Position numbers and translations under genes: made by a program. From Ferrovibrio sp046294345 (GTDB lineage: Bacteria; Pseudomonadota; Alphaproteobacteria; Ferrovibrionales; Ferrovibrionaceae), in contig JBKBJT010000010.1 in assembly GCA_046294345.1 (NCBI GenBank), positions 1 to 64,000 of the forward strand: a DNA stretch of 64,000 bases, given 5' to 3'. Below, piece after piece: positions 25,176 to 34,623 of this stretch. How positions within the stretch are numbered: the first letter of the stretch is position 1; every line of letters begins with the position of its first letter. A model generated the notes under the pieces. The model worked only from the letters and a program-made list of their open reading frames with translations. It did no database searches and was not told the origin of the DNA.

Positions 25176-28100
25176 TCAGGCCACGCGCTTGACCCTGAAC
25201 CAGGCGGCATAGAGCGCCGGCAGGAACAGTACGGTCAGCAGGGTCGCCACCAGCAGGCCGCCGATGATGGTGAACGCCATCGGCCCCCAGAAATTGCTGG
25301 TCGAGAGCGGAATCATGCCGAAAATCGCCGCCAGCGCGGTGAGGATGATCGGGCGGAACCGCCGCAGCGTGGCATTCACGATGGCGTCCCAGGCCTGCTC
25401 GCCACGGCTGATATCCTGTTCGATCTGATCAACCAGGATCACCGAGTTGCGCATGATCATGCCGGCCAGCGCGATGGCGCCCAGCATGGCAACGAAACCG
25501 AACGGCACATTGAACAGCAGCAGGCCAAGGGTCACGCCGATCAGGCCCAGCGGGGCGGTCAGCAGCACCAGCAGCATGCGCGACACGGACTGCAGCTGGA
25601 TCATCAGCAGGGTGACCATGATGCCGATCATCACCGGCACCACGGCGCCGATGGATGCATTGGCCTTGGCGCTTTCCTCGATGGCGCCGCCCATCACGAT
25701 GCGATAGTTCGGCGGCAACTGCTTGCGCAGGGCATCCAGCTGCGGCTGGATCTGCATCGAGACGACCGGAGCCTGGATGCCGTCGACGATGTCGGCCCGC
25801 ACGGTGATCACCGGCTGGCGGTCGCGCCGCCAGATGATGCCCTCCTCGAGGCCGTAGCTCACCTCGGCAACCTGGCCGAGCGGAACCGGGCGGCTGCTGT
25901 CGGCACCTGCCACGTTGATGTCCTTCAGGCCGTTGAGGCTGAGGCGTTCATCCGCTTCCGCGCGTGCCACCACGTCGATCAGCTCGCGGCCCTCGCGGTA
26001 TTGCGTGACCGTGATGCCCGATACGATCGAATTGAGTGTGAAGGCAAGGTCCTGCGAGGAAATGCCGAGCAGACGGGCCTTGGCCTGGTCGACATCCATC
26101 TTCACCACCTTGCTGAGTTCGTCCCAGTCCAGGTTCACATCGCGGGTATTGGAATTTTCCCGCATCACGTCAGCGACCTGGAAGGCGATGCGCCGCACCT
26201 GCAGGGGGTCCGGCCCGCTGACGCGGAACTGCACGGGGAAGCCGACCGGCGGACCGTTCTCCAGCCGGTTGACGCGGCCGCGCAGCAGCACGAAATCCTC
26301 CTGGAAGGCCTTGATCAGACGGTCGCGCACCCGTTCGCGCTCGGGATCGCCGCCCGTCAGAACCACTACCTGGGCGAAATTGTCGTTGGGCAGCTGGATG
26401 TCCAGCGGCAGATAGAAACGCGGTGAACCACTGCCGACATAGGTGGCGTAATTCACCACATCGGGATCGTCCCGCAGCATCGCCTCAAGCTTGAGCGCCT
26501 CGGCTTCGGTGGCCTGGATCGACGCCCCCTGTGGCAGGCGCAGATCGACCATCAGTTCCGGCCGGTTGGAAGCCGGGAAGAACTGCTGCTGCACCAGGCC
26601 GAAACCAAACACGCTGAGGATGAAGATGCCGATGGTCGAGCCGATCACGATCCAGCGTCGGCGCACGCACCATTCTACCACCGGCCTGACATAGCGGTAG
26701 AAGCCGCGCCGATAGACCTCGTCGCCATGCTCATGGCCTTTTTTCGGCATCGGCAGCAGCTTGTAGCCGATGAACGGCGTGAAGATCACGGCCACCACCC
26801 AGGAGACCAGCAGGGAAATGGTGACGACGGCAAAGATCGAGAAGGTATATTCGCCGGCCGATGACTTGGCGAAGCCGACCGGCACGAAACCGGCCGCCGT
26901 GATCAGCGTGCCGGTCAGCATCGGAAAAGCCGTGGAGGTATAGGCGAAGCTGGCGGCGCGGAACCGGTCGAAACCCTGTTCCATCTTCACCTGCATCATT
27001 TCGACGGCGATGATCGCGTCGTCGACCAGCAGACCGAGCGAGATGATCAATGCGCCCAGGGAAATGCGGTGGAAGTCGATGCCGAATATCTGCATGCAGA
27101 CGAAGGTGATCGCCAGCACCAGCGGGATGCACAGCATCACCACCACGCCGCTGCGCAATCCGAGGCTGAGGAAGCTGACCGCCAGGACGATGACCACCGC
27201 CTCCAGCAGCACCTTCATGAATTCCGAGATCGAGCGCTGCACCACGGTCGGCTGGTCGGCCACCTTCTTCACCTCGATGCCGATCGGCATGTCGGCCTTC
27301 AGGCGCGCCATCGTGGCCTCCAGCGCCTCGCCCAGTTTGATCATGTTGCCGCCCTTGGCCATCGATATGGCCAGGCCGATGGAATCCTCGCCGTTGAAGC
27401 GCAGGCGCGGGCTGGGCGGGTCGGCATAATCGCGCCGGATGTCGGCGATGTCGCCCAGCCGGATCAGGCGACCGTTGGCCTCGATGGACAATTCCTGCAG
27501 GGCGCGGGCCGTCTCGATATCGCCGCTCACCCGCGTGGCTATGCGGTCGGACGAGGTCTGGATCACGCCCGACGCGGTCTGGTCGTTCTGCTGCTGGATC
27601 ACCGAGATGATCTGCTGCGGGTTGATGCCCAGATTGGCCAGTTTCTTGTTCGAGAATTCGATGTAGATGCGTTCGGGCTGCACGCCAAGCAGATCGGCCT
27701 TGCCCACATCCCTGATGCGCAGCAGCTCCTCGCGCACATCCTCCACGTAATCCTTCAGTTCGCGATGGGTGAAACCATCGGCGGTGAAGGCATAGATGGT
27801 GCCGAAGGTGTCGCCGAACTCGTCGTTGAAGAACGGCCCCTGCACGCCCTGCGGCAGGGTATGGCGCATGTCGCCCACCTTCTTGCGCACCTGGTACCAG
27901 ATGTCGGAGACCAGCTTGGGCGGCGTGTCGTCGCGCAGCATCACGTAGACGGTGGATTCCGCCGGCTTGGAATAGCTGCGTACGTTGTCGAGATACGGCG
28001 TTTCCTGCAGCTTCTTCTCGATCTTGTCGGTCACCTGCTGTTCCACCTCGCGCGCGGTGGCGCCCGGCCAGTTGGTCCGTACGATCATGACCTTGAAGGT

Positions 28101-28259
28101 GAAATCGGGATCTTCCGCGCGGCCGAGCTGCACATAGGAGAGCGCACCGGCCGCCAGCAGCAGCACGATCAGGAACCCGATCAGGGAAGGATGGCGCAGC
28201 GCCCAGGCGGAAAGGTTGAACCGGTCGGCGCCGTCGCCGGCGGGAAACGGATTGCTCAC
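25176..28259 (-). CDS. RND multidrug efflux permease (pump 1)
   Basis: A 1027-residue inner-membrane RND pump with 12 membrane helices and two large periplasmic loops. The first helix begins after a short polar N-terminus (NLSAWALRHPSLIGFLIVLL). The proton-relay aspartates sit in GLLVDDAIIAVEMMQ in helix 4. The sequence style (EDPDFTFKVMIVRTNWPGA, PPKLVSDIWYQVRKKVGDMR) resembles the TriC/MexK branch; substrate unknown. The gene overlaps the membrane-fusion gene by ATGA and is its partner. No outer-membrane TolC gene is adjacent, so a shared TolC is likely. Confidence 0.93.
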   Translation of the reverse strand: MSNPFPAGDGADRFNLSAWALRHPSLIGFLIVLLLAAGALSYVQLGRAEDPDFTFKVMIVRTNWPGATAREVEQQVTDKIEKKLQETPYLDNVRSYSKPAESTVYVMLRDDTPPKLVSDIWYQVRKKVGDMRHTLPQGVQGPFFNDEFGDTFGTIYAFTADGFTHRELKDYVEDVREELLRIRDVGKADLLGVQPERIYIEFSNKKLANLGINPQQIISVIQQQNDQTASGVIQTSSDRIATRVSGDIETARALQELSIEANGRLIRLGDIADIRRDYADPPSPRLRFNGEDSIGLAISMAKGGNMIKLGEALEATMARLKADMPIGIEVKKVADQPTVVQRSISEFMKVLLEAVVIVLAVSFLSLGLRSGVVVMLCIPLVLAITFVCMQIFGIDFHRISLGALIISLGLLVDDAIIAVEMMQVKMEQGFDRFRAASFAYTSTAFPMLTGTLITAAGFVPVGFAKSSAGEYTFSIFAVVTISLLVSWVVAVIFTPFIGYKLLPMPKKGHEHGDEVYRRGFYRYVRPVVEWCVRRRWIVIGSTIGIFILSVFGFGLVQQQFFPASNRPELMVDLRLPQGASIQATEAEALKLEAMLRDDPDVVNYATYVGSGSPRFYLPLDIQLPNDNFAQVVVLTGGDPERERVRDRLIKAFQEDFVLLRGRVNRLENGPPVGFPVQFRVSGPDPLQVRRIAFQVADVMRENSNTRDVNLDWDELSKVVKMDVDQAKARLLGISSQDLAFTLNSIVSGITVTQYREGRELIDVVARAEADERLSLNGLKDINVAGADSSRPVPLGQVAEVSYGLEEGIIWRRDRQPVITVRADIVDGIQAPVVSMQIQPQLDALRKQLPPNYRIVMGGAIEESAKANASIGAVVPVMIGIMVTLLMIQLQSVSRMLLVLLTAPLGLIGVTLGLLLFNVPFGFVAMLGAIALAGMIMRNSVILVDQIEQDISRGEQAWDAIVNATLRRFRPIILTALAAIFGMIPLSTSNFWGPMAFTIIGGLLVATLLTVLFLPALYAAWFRVKRVA

Positions 28260-29365
28260 GGCTTCACCCCGGCCACTTCCGGCAGCAGACGAACGGTCTG
28301 GCCCGGGATCAGCTTGTGCACCCCGGCCGTCACCACCTTCTCGCCCTGCTTCAGGCCATCGGCGATCAGCACCGCCTTCTCGACATAGGCCGCCACCTGC
28401 ACCGGCCGCAATTCGACCTTGCCCTCCGCCTCGGTGCCGCTGAACACCCAGACGGCCGGCTTGTTATCTTTCTGGTACAGCGCCGCCAGCGGCAGCGCGA
28501 TCACGCTGGTGCCGCTGCTGCGCAGGATGGTGACACTGGCCGTCATGCCCAGCCGCATCGCGGCCGGAGCGTTCTGCACCGCCACCTTCACCGCATAGGT
28601 CCGGGTGGCGGGATCGGCGCCTGGGGCGATCTCGCGCACCACACCGGCATATTCGGCGTCCGGCTGGGCCCACAGGCTGATGGAAATCGCGGTGGCATTG
28701 CGCAGTTCGTCGAGGCGGTTTTCCGCCACGTTGAACACGACTTCCTTCTCTTCTGGTCGCGCCAGTTTCATCACCGTCTGGCCCGACGCCACCACCTGTC
28801 CGGCCTCGGCGCTGATCGCCGTGATCACGCCATCGGCATCGGCATGCAGCTCGGTATAGTCCAGCTGGTTCTGCGCCACGCGCAGCTGAGATCGTACGCT
28901 CTCCAGCTGGGCCTCGGCGGTGTTGTAGGTATTCTGGCGGCGATCCAGTTCCGCCTGGCTCACGACCTTGCTGTCGAACAGCTTGCGATAACGGTTCAGC
29001 TCGGTCTGCGCCTGGTTGAAATTGGCCTGCGCGGCATTGAGCTGCGCGCGGGCATTCTGGATCTGCAGCCGGGTATCCTCGGGATCGAGCCGGGCCAGCA
29101 AGGCTCCCTTTTTCACCTCGGAGCCGATCTCGACATAACGGGCGACCAGCTTGCCGCCGATGCGGAAGGCCAGATTGGTCTCGTAGCGGGCGCGGACCTC
29201 GCCGGTATAGCTGGAACGGCTTTCGAATGCCTGGGGCGTCACGGTGGACACGCGAACGGGGCGGATCGGCTCGGGTGGCGGTGTCGGGCGGTCGCAGGCC
29301 GCCACGATCATCGCAAGGGCTGCCGCCAGGGCCGCCCTGCTCAACGTCTCACGCATCGCAAACAT
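28256..29365 (-). CDS. RND periplasmic adaptor lipoprotein (pump 1)
   Basis: A 369-residue membrane-fusion protein. The signal ends in a lipobox (IVAAC, Cys about 24), so it is lipid-anchored. A barrel-sandwich (lipoyl) half (VRARYETNLAFRIGGKLVARYVEIG), a helical hairpin (about 105-185, LQIQNARAQLNAAQANFNQAQ-type heptads), and the second half (LHADADGVITAISAEAGQVV) are in order. AGGAGAG 8 bases before the ATG supports this start. It links the RND pump to an outer-membrane channel. No regulator gene is adjacent apart from the small RHH protein upstream. Confidence 0.92.
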   Translation of the reverse strand: MFAMRETLSRAALAAALAMIVAACDRPTPPPEPIRPVRVSTVTPQAFESRSSYTGEVRARYETNLAFRIGGKLVARYVEIGSEVKKGALLARLDPEDTRLQIQNARAQLNAAQANFNQAQTELNRYRKLFDSKVVSQAELDRRQNTYNTAEAQLESVRSQLRVAQNQLDYTELHADADGVITAISAEAGQVVASGQTVMKLARPEEKEVVFNVAENRLDELRNATAISISLWAQPDAEYAGVVREIAPGADPATRTYAVKVAVQNAPAAMRLGMTASVTILRSSGTSVIALPLAALYQKDNKPAVWVFSGTEAEGKVELRPVQVAAYVEKAVLIADGLKQGEKVVTAGVHKLIPGQTVRLLPEVAGVKP

Positions 29366-29441
29366 CGCCGTCTCTCCTGTCGGACGGCCGGGCGGGAGCG
29401 TTTGCTGTTAATGTAACTGACGTCCCCCGACGTGCCGCACG

Positions 29442-29714
29442 CTACTCGTCATGCTTCCCTGCCGGATTGGCCGCTCTGCTGGCGGTTTCCTCCGGTTGCA
29501 GCCTGCCCCGCCGCGCCTGTTCCAGGACCCAGACCCGGATGGCGCTCGACAGGTTGCCCATGCGTGCAGCGTCGATGTCACTGACCATCTGGTTGATGGT
29601 CTTGTTTTCCTGGACGGCCAGCGTCTGCAGCGCTCCCCAGAACGCCTGTTCCAGGGATATGCTGGTCCGGTGGCCACCGACCACAACGGAGCGTTTCTTA
29701 ACCGTTGTCGGCAT
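29442..29714 (-). CDS. Ribbon-helix-helix (RHH_4) small protein
   Basis: A 90-residue protein with the RHH_4 domain: KKRSVVVGGHRTSISLEQAF, then WGALQTLAVQENKTINQMVSDID, and SSAIRVWVLEQARRG. RHH_4 proteins are common in alphaproteobacteria and are thought to bind DNA as dimers; targets are unknown. The ATG at 29714 has AGGGTG close upstream; a GTG two codons earlier is possible. It is upstream of the RND adaptor on the same strand, 76 bases apart, so it could influence that operon. That is inference. Confidence 0.82.
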   Translation of the reverse strand: MPTTVKKRSVVVGGHRTSISLEQAFWGALQTLAVQENKTINQMVSDIDAARMGNLSSAIRVWVLEQARRGRLQPEETASRAANPAGKHDE

Positions 29715-29821
29715 CGTCACCCTGCCCGGCCGGGCGGCCGCGACAGAGGCTGCTTAGCATTCGCGGATTTCCGCGCCAAGACAGCCTCCCTCTCCGGCGT
29801 GACGGCCGTCACCAGTTACCG

Positions 29822-31024
29822 TTAGGAAAGTTCGCCACAGAATTCCTGGATGCGTGTGCAGGCATCCTTCAGCGCTTCGGTTGACGTCGCGTAAGAGATA
29901 CGGAAATGCGGGCTGAGGCCGAAGGCTTCGCCGAACACCACGGCCACGCCCTTCTCCTCCAGCAGCGCATTGCAGAAATCCTGGTCGTTGCCGATCTTCA
30001 CGCCGCCCTTCGAGGTCTTGCCGATGGTGCCGGCGCAGCTCGGATAGACATAGAAAGCGCCTTCCGGCTTCGGGCAGTGGATGCCCTTGGCCTGGTTCAG
30101 CATCGACACCACCAGGTCGCGACGCTGCTTGAACACCGCGTTGTTCTTCGGGATGAAATCCTGCGGGCCGTTCAGGGCCTCGACGGCCGCGGCCTGGCTG
30201 ATCGAAGACGGGTTCGAGGTGGACTGGGACTGGAGATTGCCCATCGCCTTGATCAACTGCACCGGACCGCCGGCATAGCCGATGCGCCAGCCGGTCATGC
30301 AATAGGCCTTCGACACGCCGTTCATGGTCAGCGTGCGTTCATACAGGGCAGGTTCGATCTGCGCCGGCGTGGTGAACACGAAATTGTCGTAGGTCAGGTG
30401 TTCATACATGTCATCGGTCAGGATCCAGACATGCGGATGGCGCAGCAGCACATCCGTCAGCGCCTTCAGCTCGTCGCGCGTATAGGCCGCGCCAGACGGG
30501 TTCGACGGCGAGTTCATGATCACCCACTTGGTCTTGGGCGTGATCGCCGCCTCCAGCGCCTCCGGACGCAGCTTGAATCCGTCCTCGGCTTTGCCCGTGA
30601 CGAAGACGGGCTTGCCGCCGGCAAAATTCACGATATCGGGATAGCTGACCCAGTAGGGCGCCGGAATGATCACTTCGTCGCCCGGATTCACGGTGGCCAG
30701 CAGGGCATTGAACAGCACCTGCTTGCCGCCGGTGCCGACGGAAATCTGTTCCGGCTTGTAGGTCAGGCCGTTCTCGCGCTTGAACTTCTCGACAATCGCC
30801 TGCTTCAGGGCCGGCGTGCCGTCCACGTCCGTGTAGCGGGTCTCGCCGCGGTCGATGGCCGCCTTGGCCGCCTCACGGATATTGGCCGGAGTCTCGAAAT
30901 CGGGCTCGCCTGCGCCCAGGCCGATCACGTCGCGGCCGGCCGCTTTCAGGGCACGGGCCTTCTGGGTGGCGGCGATGGTGGCGGAGGGCTTGATGCGACC
31001 GAGAGCATCGGACAGGAACGGCAT
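29822..31024 (-). CDS. aatA: Aspartate aminotransferase, class I, subgroup 1b type
   Basis: PLP aminotransferase interconverting aspartate and oxaloacetate with glutamate/2-oxoglutarate. The 400-residue protein opens with SDALGRIKPSATIAATQKA, the subgroup Ib (Rhizobium/Thermus AatA) pattern, with GLGAGEPDFETP, NSPSNPSGAAY, and the PLP lysine in NGVSKAYCMTGWRIGY (K239). Some members also accept prephenate (arogenate route), which sequence alone cannot exclude. The ATG at 31024 is the natural start; the extension to 31147 is unlike coding sequence. Confidence 0.93.
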   Translation of the reverse strand: MPFLSDALGRIKPSATIAATQKARALKAAGRDVIGLGAGEPDFETPANIREAAKAAIDRGETRYTDVDGTPALKQAIVEKFKRENGLTYKPEQISVGTGGKQVLFNALLATVNPGDEVIIPAPYWVSYPDIVNFAGGKPVFVTGKAEDGFKLRPEALEAAITPKTKWVIMNSPSNPSGAAYTRDELKALTDVLLRHPHVWILTDDMYEHLTYDNFVFTTPAQIEPALYERTLTMNGVSKAYCMTGWRIGYAGGPVQLIKAMGNLQSQSTSNPSSISQAAAVEALNGPQDFIPKNNAVFKQRRDLVVSMLNQAKGIHCPKPEGAFYVYPSCAGTIGKTSKGGVKIGNDQDFCNALLEEKGVAVVFGEAFGLSPHFRISYATSTEALKDACTRIQEFCGELS

Positions 31025-31386
31025 GGGATCTGCGACTCCTAGCGCGGAGGATAAGGAAAAATGCGGGCGAACCATACGTCTGCCGTCAGGGCAGTGCAAC
31101 CGGGCACCACGGCGATTTCCCTGCTGCTCTGCCGGAAAAGCGGGCAATCAGGCCGATCCGCAGGCAGCCATATCCGCAACTCGCCGACCGGCACCCGATT
31201 CCGCCATCGGATCCCGCCCTGTACCGCGCGGCGGAATTGGTCCCAGAATTGCATACAGTTTGGCCTGGACCTGTGTCCGATTTCGCCCTTGGCGGGCGGT
31301 TTCTGCCCGGCATAGACTGCCGGGCCTAAGCCGAAGACCCGACTCGCAATAATCGGCCAGGAATCATTTACGGGGAGACCGTCATC
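31025..31386. other. Divergent intergenic region, aatA / NMT1-type binding protein
   Basis: No gene is seen in these 362 bases. They hold a GntR-like half-conserved palindrome at 31248-31259 and a perfect 7-bp hairpin (GCCCGGC / GCCGGGC, 31305-31325) about 60 bases before the downstream start. Promoters for both flanking genes must lie here; I could not place them confidently. Confidence 0.5.
31248..31259. promoter_or_regulatory. Possible GntR-family operator
   Basis: ATTGCATACAGT differs at two positions from ATTGTATACAAT, the kind of palindrome bound by FadR/FCD-type GntR regulators. It is 128 bases upstream of the binding-protein gene. No gntR gene is nearby, so the call is weak. Confidence 0.25.
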
Positions 31387-32415
31387 ATGACTTTCGTTCG
31401 TCCGCTTACCTTTGCCGTCGCCGGCCTGACGCTCGCGCTCGGCCTGGGCGCCACCGGCCCGGCCGCAGCCCAGACCAAGCTGAAATTCACCCTCGACTGG
31501 GCCTTCCAGGGCCCCACCTCCGCTTTCCTGCTGGCCGAGCAGAAGGGCTATTACAAGGCCGAGGGCCTCGACATCACCATCGATGCCGGCCAGGGTTCGG
31601 CCGGCGCGCTGCAGCGCGTGGCCACCGGCGCCTACGAGATGGGCTATGCCGATATCAACGCCCTGATCGAATACAACGTGAAGAACCCCGACAGCCAGGT
31701 GAAGGCTGTGATGATGGGCTACGATGCCGCGCCGTTTGGCGTGTATGCCCTGAAATCCTCGGGCATCAAGACCCCGAAGGATCTGGAAGGCAAGAAACTC
31801 GGCGCGCCGGTCTTCGATGCCTCGTTCAAGCTGTTTCCCGCCTTCGCCGCCAAGGTCGGTATCGACCGGACCAAGGTCACCCACATCAACCTGCAGCCGC
31901 CCCTGCGCGAGCCGAGCCTGAAGAACGGCAGCGTCGACTTCATCAGCGGCCACTACTTCTCCTCGATCCTGGATCTGGAGAAGATCGGCGTGAAGGCCGA
32001 TGAAGTCATGGCCTTCCCCTATGCCGATTACGGCATGGACTTCTACGGCAACGCCATCATCGCCTCGCCGAAATTCATCAAGGAGAACCCGGCGGCCATC
32101 AAGGCGGTGGTGAAGGCCACCATCAAGGCCTGGAAGGAAATCGCCGCCAATCCGGAACTGGGCGTGAAGGCCACCAAGACCCGCGACGGTCTGACCGACG
32201 AGGCGCTGGAAATGAAGCGCCTCAAGCTGTCGCTCGAACGCAATGTGCTGACCAAGTGGGTCAAGGAGAACGGTTTCGGCGGCGTCGACATGGCCCGCCT
32301 GCAGCGCTCCTCTGATGCCGTGGCGTCTGCCGTCGGCCTGCCGCGCGCGCCGGCCGCCAAGGAACTGTTCGAGGACGGCTTCCTGCCGCCCAAGGCAGAC
32401 CGCATGATGCCGTGA
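31387..32415 (+). CDS. NMT1/THI5-like periplasmic substrate-binding protein
   Basis: A 342-residue binding protein of the ABC NitT/TauT/SsuA class. The signal peptide ends ATGPAAAQ (about residue 29), and the mature part begins TKLKFTLDWAFQGPTSAFLLAEQKGYY, which fits the NMT1 domain, including DWAFQGP typical of pyrimidine- or hydantoin-type binding proteins. Substrate is unknown. ATPase and permease genes are absent on both sides; the next genes are MFS and EamA transporters. GGGGAG before the ATG is the ribosome site. A strong terminator follows, so it is monocistronic. Confidence 0.88.
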   Translation: MTFVRPLTFAVAGLTLALGLGATGPAAAQTKLKFTLDWAFQGPTSAFLLAEQKGYYKAEGLDITIDAGQGSAGALQRVATGAYEMGYADINALIEYNVKNPDSQVKAVMMGYDAAPFGVYALKSSGIKTPKDLEGKKLGAPVFDASFKLFPAFAAKVGIDRTKVTHINLQPPLREPSLKNGSVDFISGHYFSSILDLEKIGVKADEVMAFPYADYGMDFYGNAIIASPKFIKENPAAIKAVVKATIKAWKEIAANPELGVKATKTRDGLTDEALEMKRLKLSLERNVLTKWVKENGFGGVDMARLQRSSDAVASAVGLPRAPAAKELFEDGFLPPKADRMMP

Positions 32416-32441
32416 TCGACGGCTGAAAACCTGCTATCAGG

Positions 32442-32476
32442 AAGGCGGCGGGGCAACCCGCCGCCTTTTCTGTTTT
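32442..32476 (+). terminator. Rho-independent terminator after the NMT1-like gene
   Basis: Nine-bp G/C stem GGCGGCGGG / CCCGCCGCC with GCAA tetraloop, extended by AA/TT, followed by TTTTCTGTTTT. Confidence 0.9.
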
Positions 32477-32512
32477 CCAGTCCCCAGTCCGCCGTCGCGC
32501 CAAAACATAACA

Positions 32513-33742
32513 ATGACCGTTTCCCAACCCAGCATTCCGGCACAGCCCGAGCTGACGCAGTCCGGGCCGGCGCAGACACACTGGCTGGCCGTGGCCGCGG
32601 TGCTGGCGGCCGGCGTGATCATCTCGATGCAGGTCGGCAAACTGCCGCCGCTGCTCAATATCCTGCGCGCCGAATTCGGCCTCGATCTCGTCTCGGGCGG
32701 CCTGCTGGCTTCTTCGGTCAGCCTGCTGGGTGGCGTCATCGGCATCGCCGCCGGCTTCATCTCCGACCACATCGGCGGCAGGCGCAGCCTGGCGCTGGGC
32801 CTGGCCATCGGCGCCATCGGCAGCCTGGCCGGCGCCTTCAGCCCCTCGGCCCTGCCGCTGCTGGCCGCGCGCCTGCTGGAAGGCCTGGGCTTCGTGCTGA
32901 CCGTGGTATCCGGCCCCAGCCTGATCGCCATGGCGGCCCGGCCCGACCAGCGCCATCTCGCGCTGGGATTCTGGAGCAGCTACATGCCGCTGGGCGTCAC
33001 CCTGGGCATGCTGGGCGCGCTGCTGGTTGGCAGCCTGTTCGACTGGCGCGGCCTGTGGCTTGCCATGGCCGGCCTGCTGTTCGTGGCTGCCATCGCGCTG
33101 TATCGCCTGACCGATGGCATCCCCCAGCCGCGCGCGCGCCGCTTCAGCGCAGCAGTTCTCCGTCGCCCTGGGCCATGGCTGCTGGCCGGCTGCTTCGCCT
33201 GCTACACCACGCAATGGTTTTCCATCGTCACCTGGATGCCGACCTACCTGCATCAGAGCGGCCACCTGAACGACACCGGCATCGCGCTGGGCACGGCTGC
33301 GGTGGTGCTGGTCAACGCCGTGGGCACCACGGCGGCAGCCGGCCTGATGCATCGCGGTTTGCCGCGCTGGCTGCTGATCGCCGGGGCCGGCATGGTGATG
33401 GCCATATTCGGCCTGCTCAGTTTCGGTCCGGATATGCCGGTGGCCGGCAAGATCGCCTGCGCCATGGCGGCCAGCGGTTTCGGCGGCATGCTGCCATCCG
33501 CCGTGCTGGCCAGCGTGCCGGTCGAGGCGCGGGATCCGGGCGAAATCGCCACGGTGAACGGCGTGGTGATACAGCTGCTCAATATCGGTTCTTTCGCCGG
33601 CCCGCCGGCCCTGGCCGTTCTGGTCACCTGGTTCGGCGGCTGGGAAAACGGCCGCTGGCTGCTGCCGGTCGCCGGCCTGGTCAGCATGACCCTGGCGCTC
33701 GGCCTGCGCGCCACGGAACGGCAGCGGAGGCATGCGGCATGA
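32513..33742 (+). CDS. MFS transporter (CynX/NimT-like)
   Basis: A 409-residue transporter with 12 predicted membrane helices. The N-terminal cytoplasmic stretch is about 20 residues. The loop 2-3 motif is FISDHIGGRRSLALG, the MFS signature, and GFGGMLPSAVLASVP in the second half fits the cyanate/2-nitroimidazole (CynX/NimT) group. Substrate unknown. The stop overlaps the EamA gene start in ATGA, so both are made from the same message. It is 37 bases past a terminator, so it has its own promoter or depends on read-through. Confidence 0.88.
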   Translation: MTVSQPSIPAQPELTQSGPAQTHWLAVAAVLAAGVIISMQVGKLPPLLNILRAEFGLDLVSGGLLASSVSLLGGVIGIAAGFISDHIGGRRSLALGLAIGAIGSLAGAFSPSALPLLAARLLEGLGFVLTVVSGPSLIAMAARPDQRHLALGFWSSYMPLGVTLGMLGALLVGSLFDWRGLWLAMAGLLFVAAIALYRLTDGIPQPRARRFSAAVLRRPGPWLLAGCFACYTTQWFSIVTWMPTYLHQSGHLNDTGIALGTAAVVLVNAVGTTAAAGLMHRGLPRWLLIAGAGMVMAIFGLLSFGPDMPVAGKIACAMAASGFGGMLPSAVLASVPVEARDPGEIATVNGVVIQLLNIGSFAGPPALAVLVTWFGGWENGRWLLPVAGLVSMTLALGLRATERQRRHAA

Positions 33743-34623
33743 AACTCGGTCGCGGCGACGCCTATCTGCTGCTCACCGTCATCATCTGGGGCAACACCTT
33801 CCCCACGGCGAAATACGTGCTGGGCGTGATACCGCCCAACGTCTACGCCTCCACCCGTTACCTGCTGGCCGCCGTCACCCTGATGCTGGTGCTGGCCTGG
33901 CGCGACGGGTTGCGTCTGCCGCGGCGGCAGGATCTGCTGCCCCTGATCGGCTTCGGCCTGCTCGGCATCACGCTGATGCAGCTTTTGTGGACCAATGCCC
34001 TGTCGCTGACGGCTGCCTCGAAGGGCGCGATCCTGGTGGCGGTGTCGCCGATCTGGGCCATGTTGATCTCGACCCTGCGCGGTCAACGCCCGTCCATCCC
34101 CGCCTGGGCCGGCATCCTGATCTCGTTCGGCGGCGTATTCCTCGTCATCAACAACAGCATCACCGCGATCACGGTGGGCGGCGGCTCGCTGCTGGGCGAC
34201 CTGCTGTTCCTGACCGTCGCCTTCTGCTGGGCCTGCTATTCGGTTTTCGCGCCGCCCTACCTGGCCCGGCTGGGCGCGCTGTATCTCTCGGCCTGGTCGA
34301 TGCTGTTCGGCGCCATCGCGCTCAGCCCGGCCATGCTGTTCGGCATCGCCGATATCGACTGGAGCATCGTCACGCCCCTGCACTGGGTCGGGTTCCTGTT
34401 CACCGCCATCTTCGCCGGCGCGCTGGGCTACCTGTTCTGGTACGAAGGCATCGCGCGCCTGGGTGTGGCGCGTTCAGTGGTCTATTCCTACCTGATCCCG
34501 GTTTTCGCGTTGCTGTCCGCCGTCAGTTTCCTGGGCGAACACGTCTCGGCCATCCAGCTGGCCGGCGCGGCCATCGTGATCGGCGGCTTGGCGCTGACAC
34601 GGATCAGCACCACAAAAACCTGA
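33739..34623 (+). CDS. EamA/DMT-superfamily transporter
   Basis: A 294-residue integral membrane protein with ten predicted helices in two EamA repeats. The first begins DAYLLLTVIIWGNTFPTAKYV and the second GDLLFLTVAFCWACYSVFAPPYL; the family GAILVAVSPIWAMLIS and SVVYSYLIPVFALLSAV stretches are clear. Such carriers export amino acids or other metabolites; the substrate is unknown. It shares an ATGA with the MFS gene. The stop codon directly abuts the stop of the convergent methyltransferase gene. Confidence 0.9.
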   Translation: MKLGRGDAYLLLTVIIWGNTFPTAKYVLGVIPPNVYASTRYLLAAVTLMLVLAWRDGLRLPRRQDLLPLIGFGLLGITLMQLLWTNALSLTAASKGAILVAVSPIWAMLISTLRGQRPSIPAWAGILISFGGVFLVINNSITAITVGGGSLLGDLLFLTVAFCWACYSVFAPPYLARLGALYLSAWSMLFGAIALSPAMLFGIADIDWSIVTPLHWVGFLFTAIFAGALGYLFWYEGIARLGVARSVVYSYLIPVFALLSAVSFLGEHVSAIQLAGAAIVIGGLALTRISTTKT

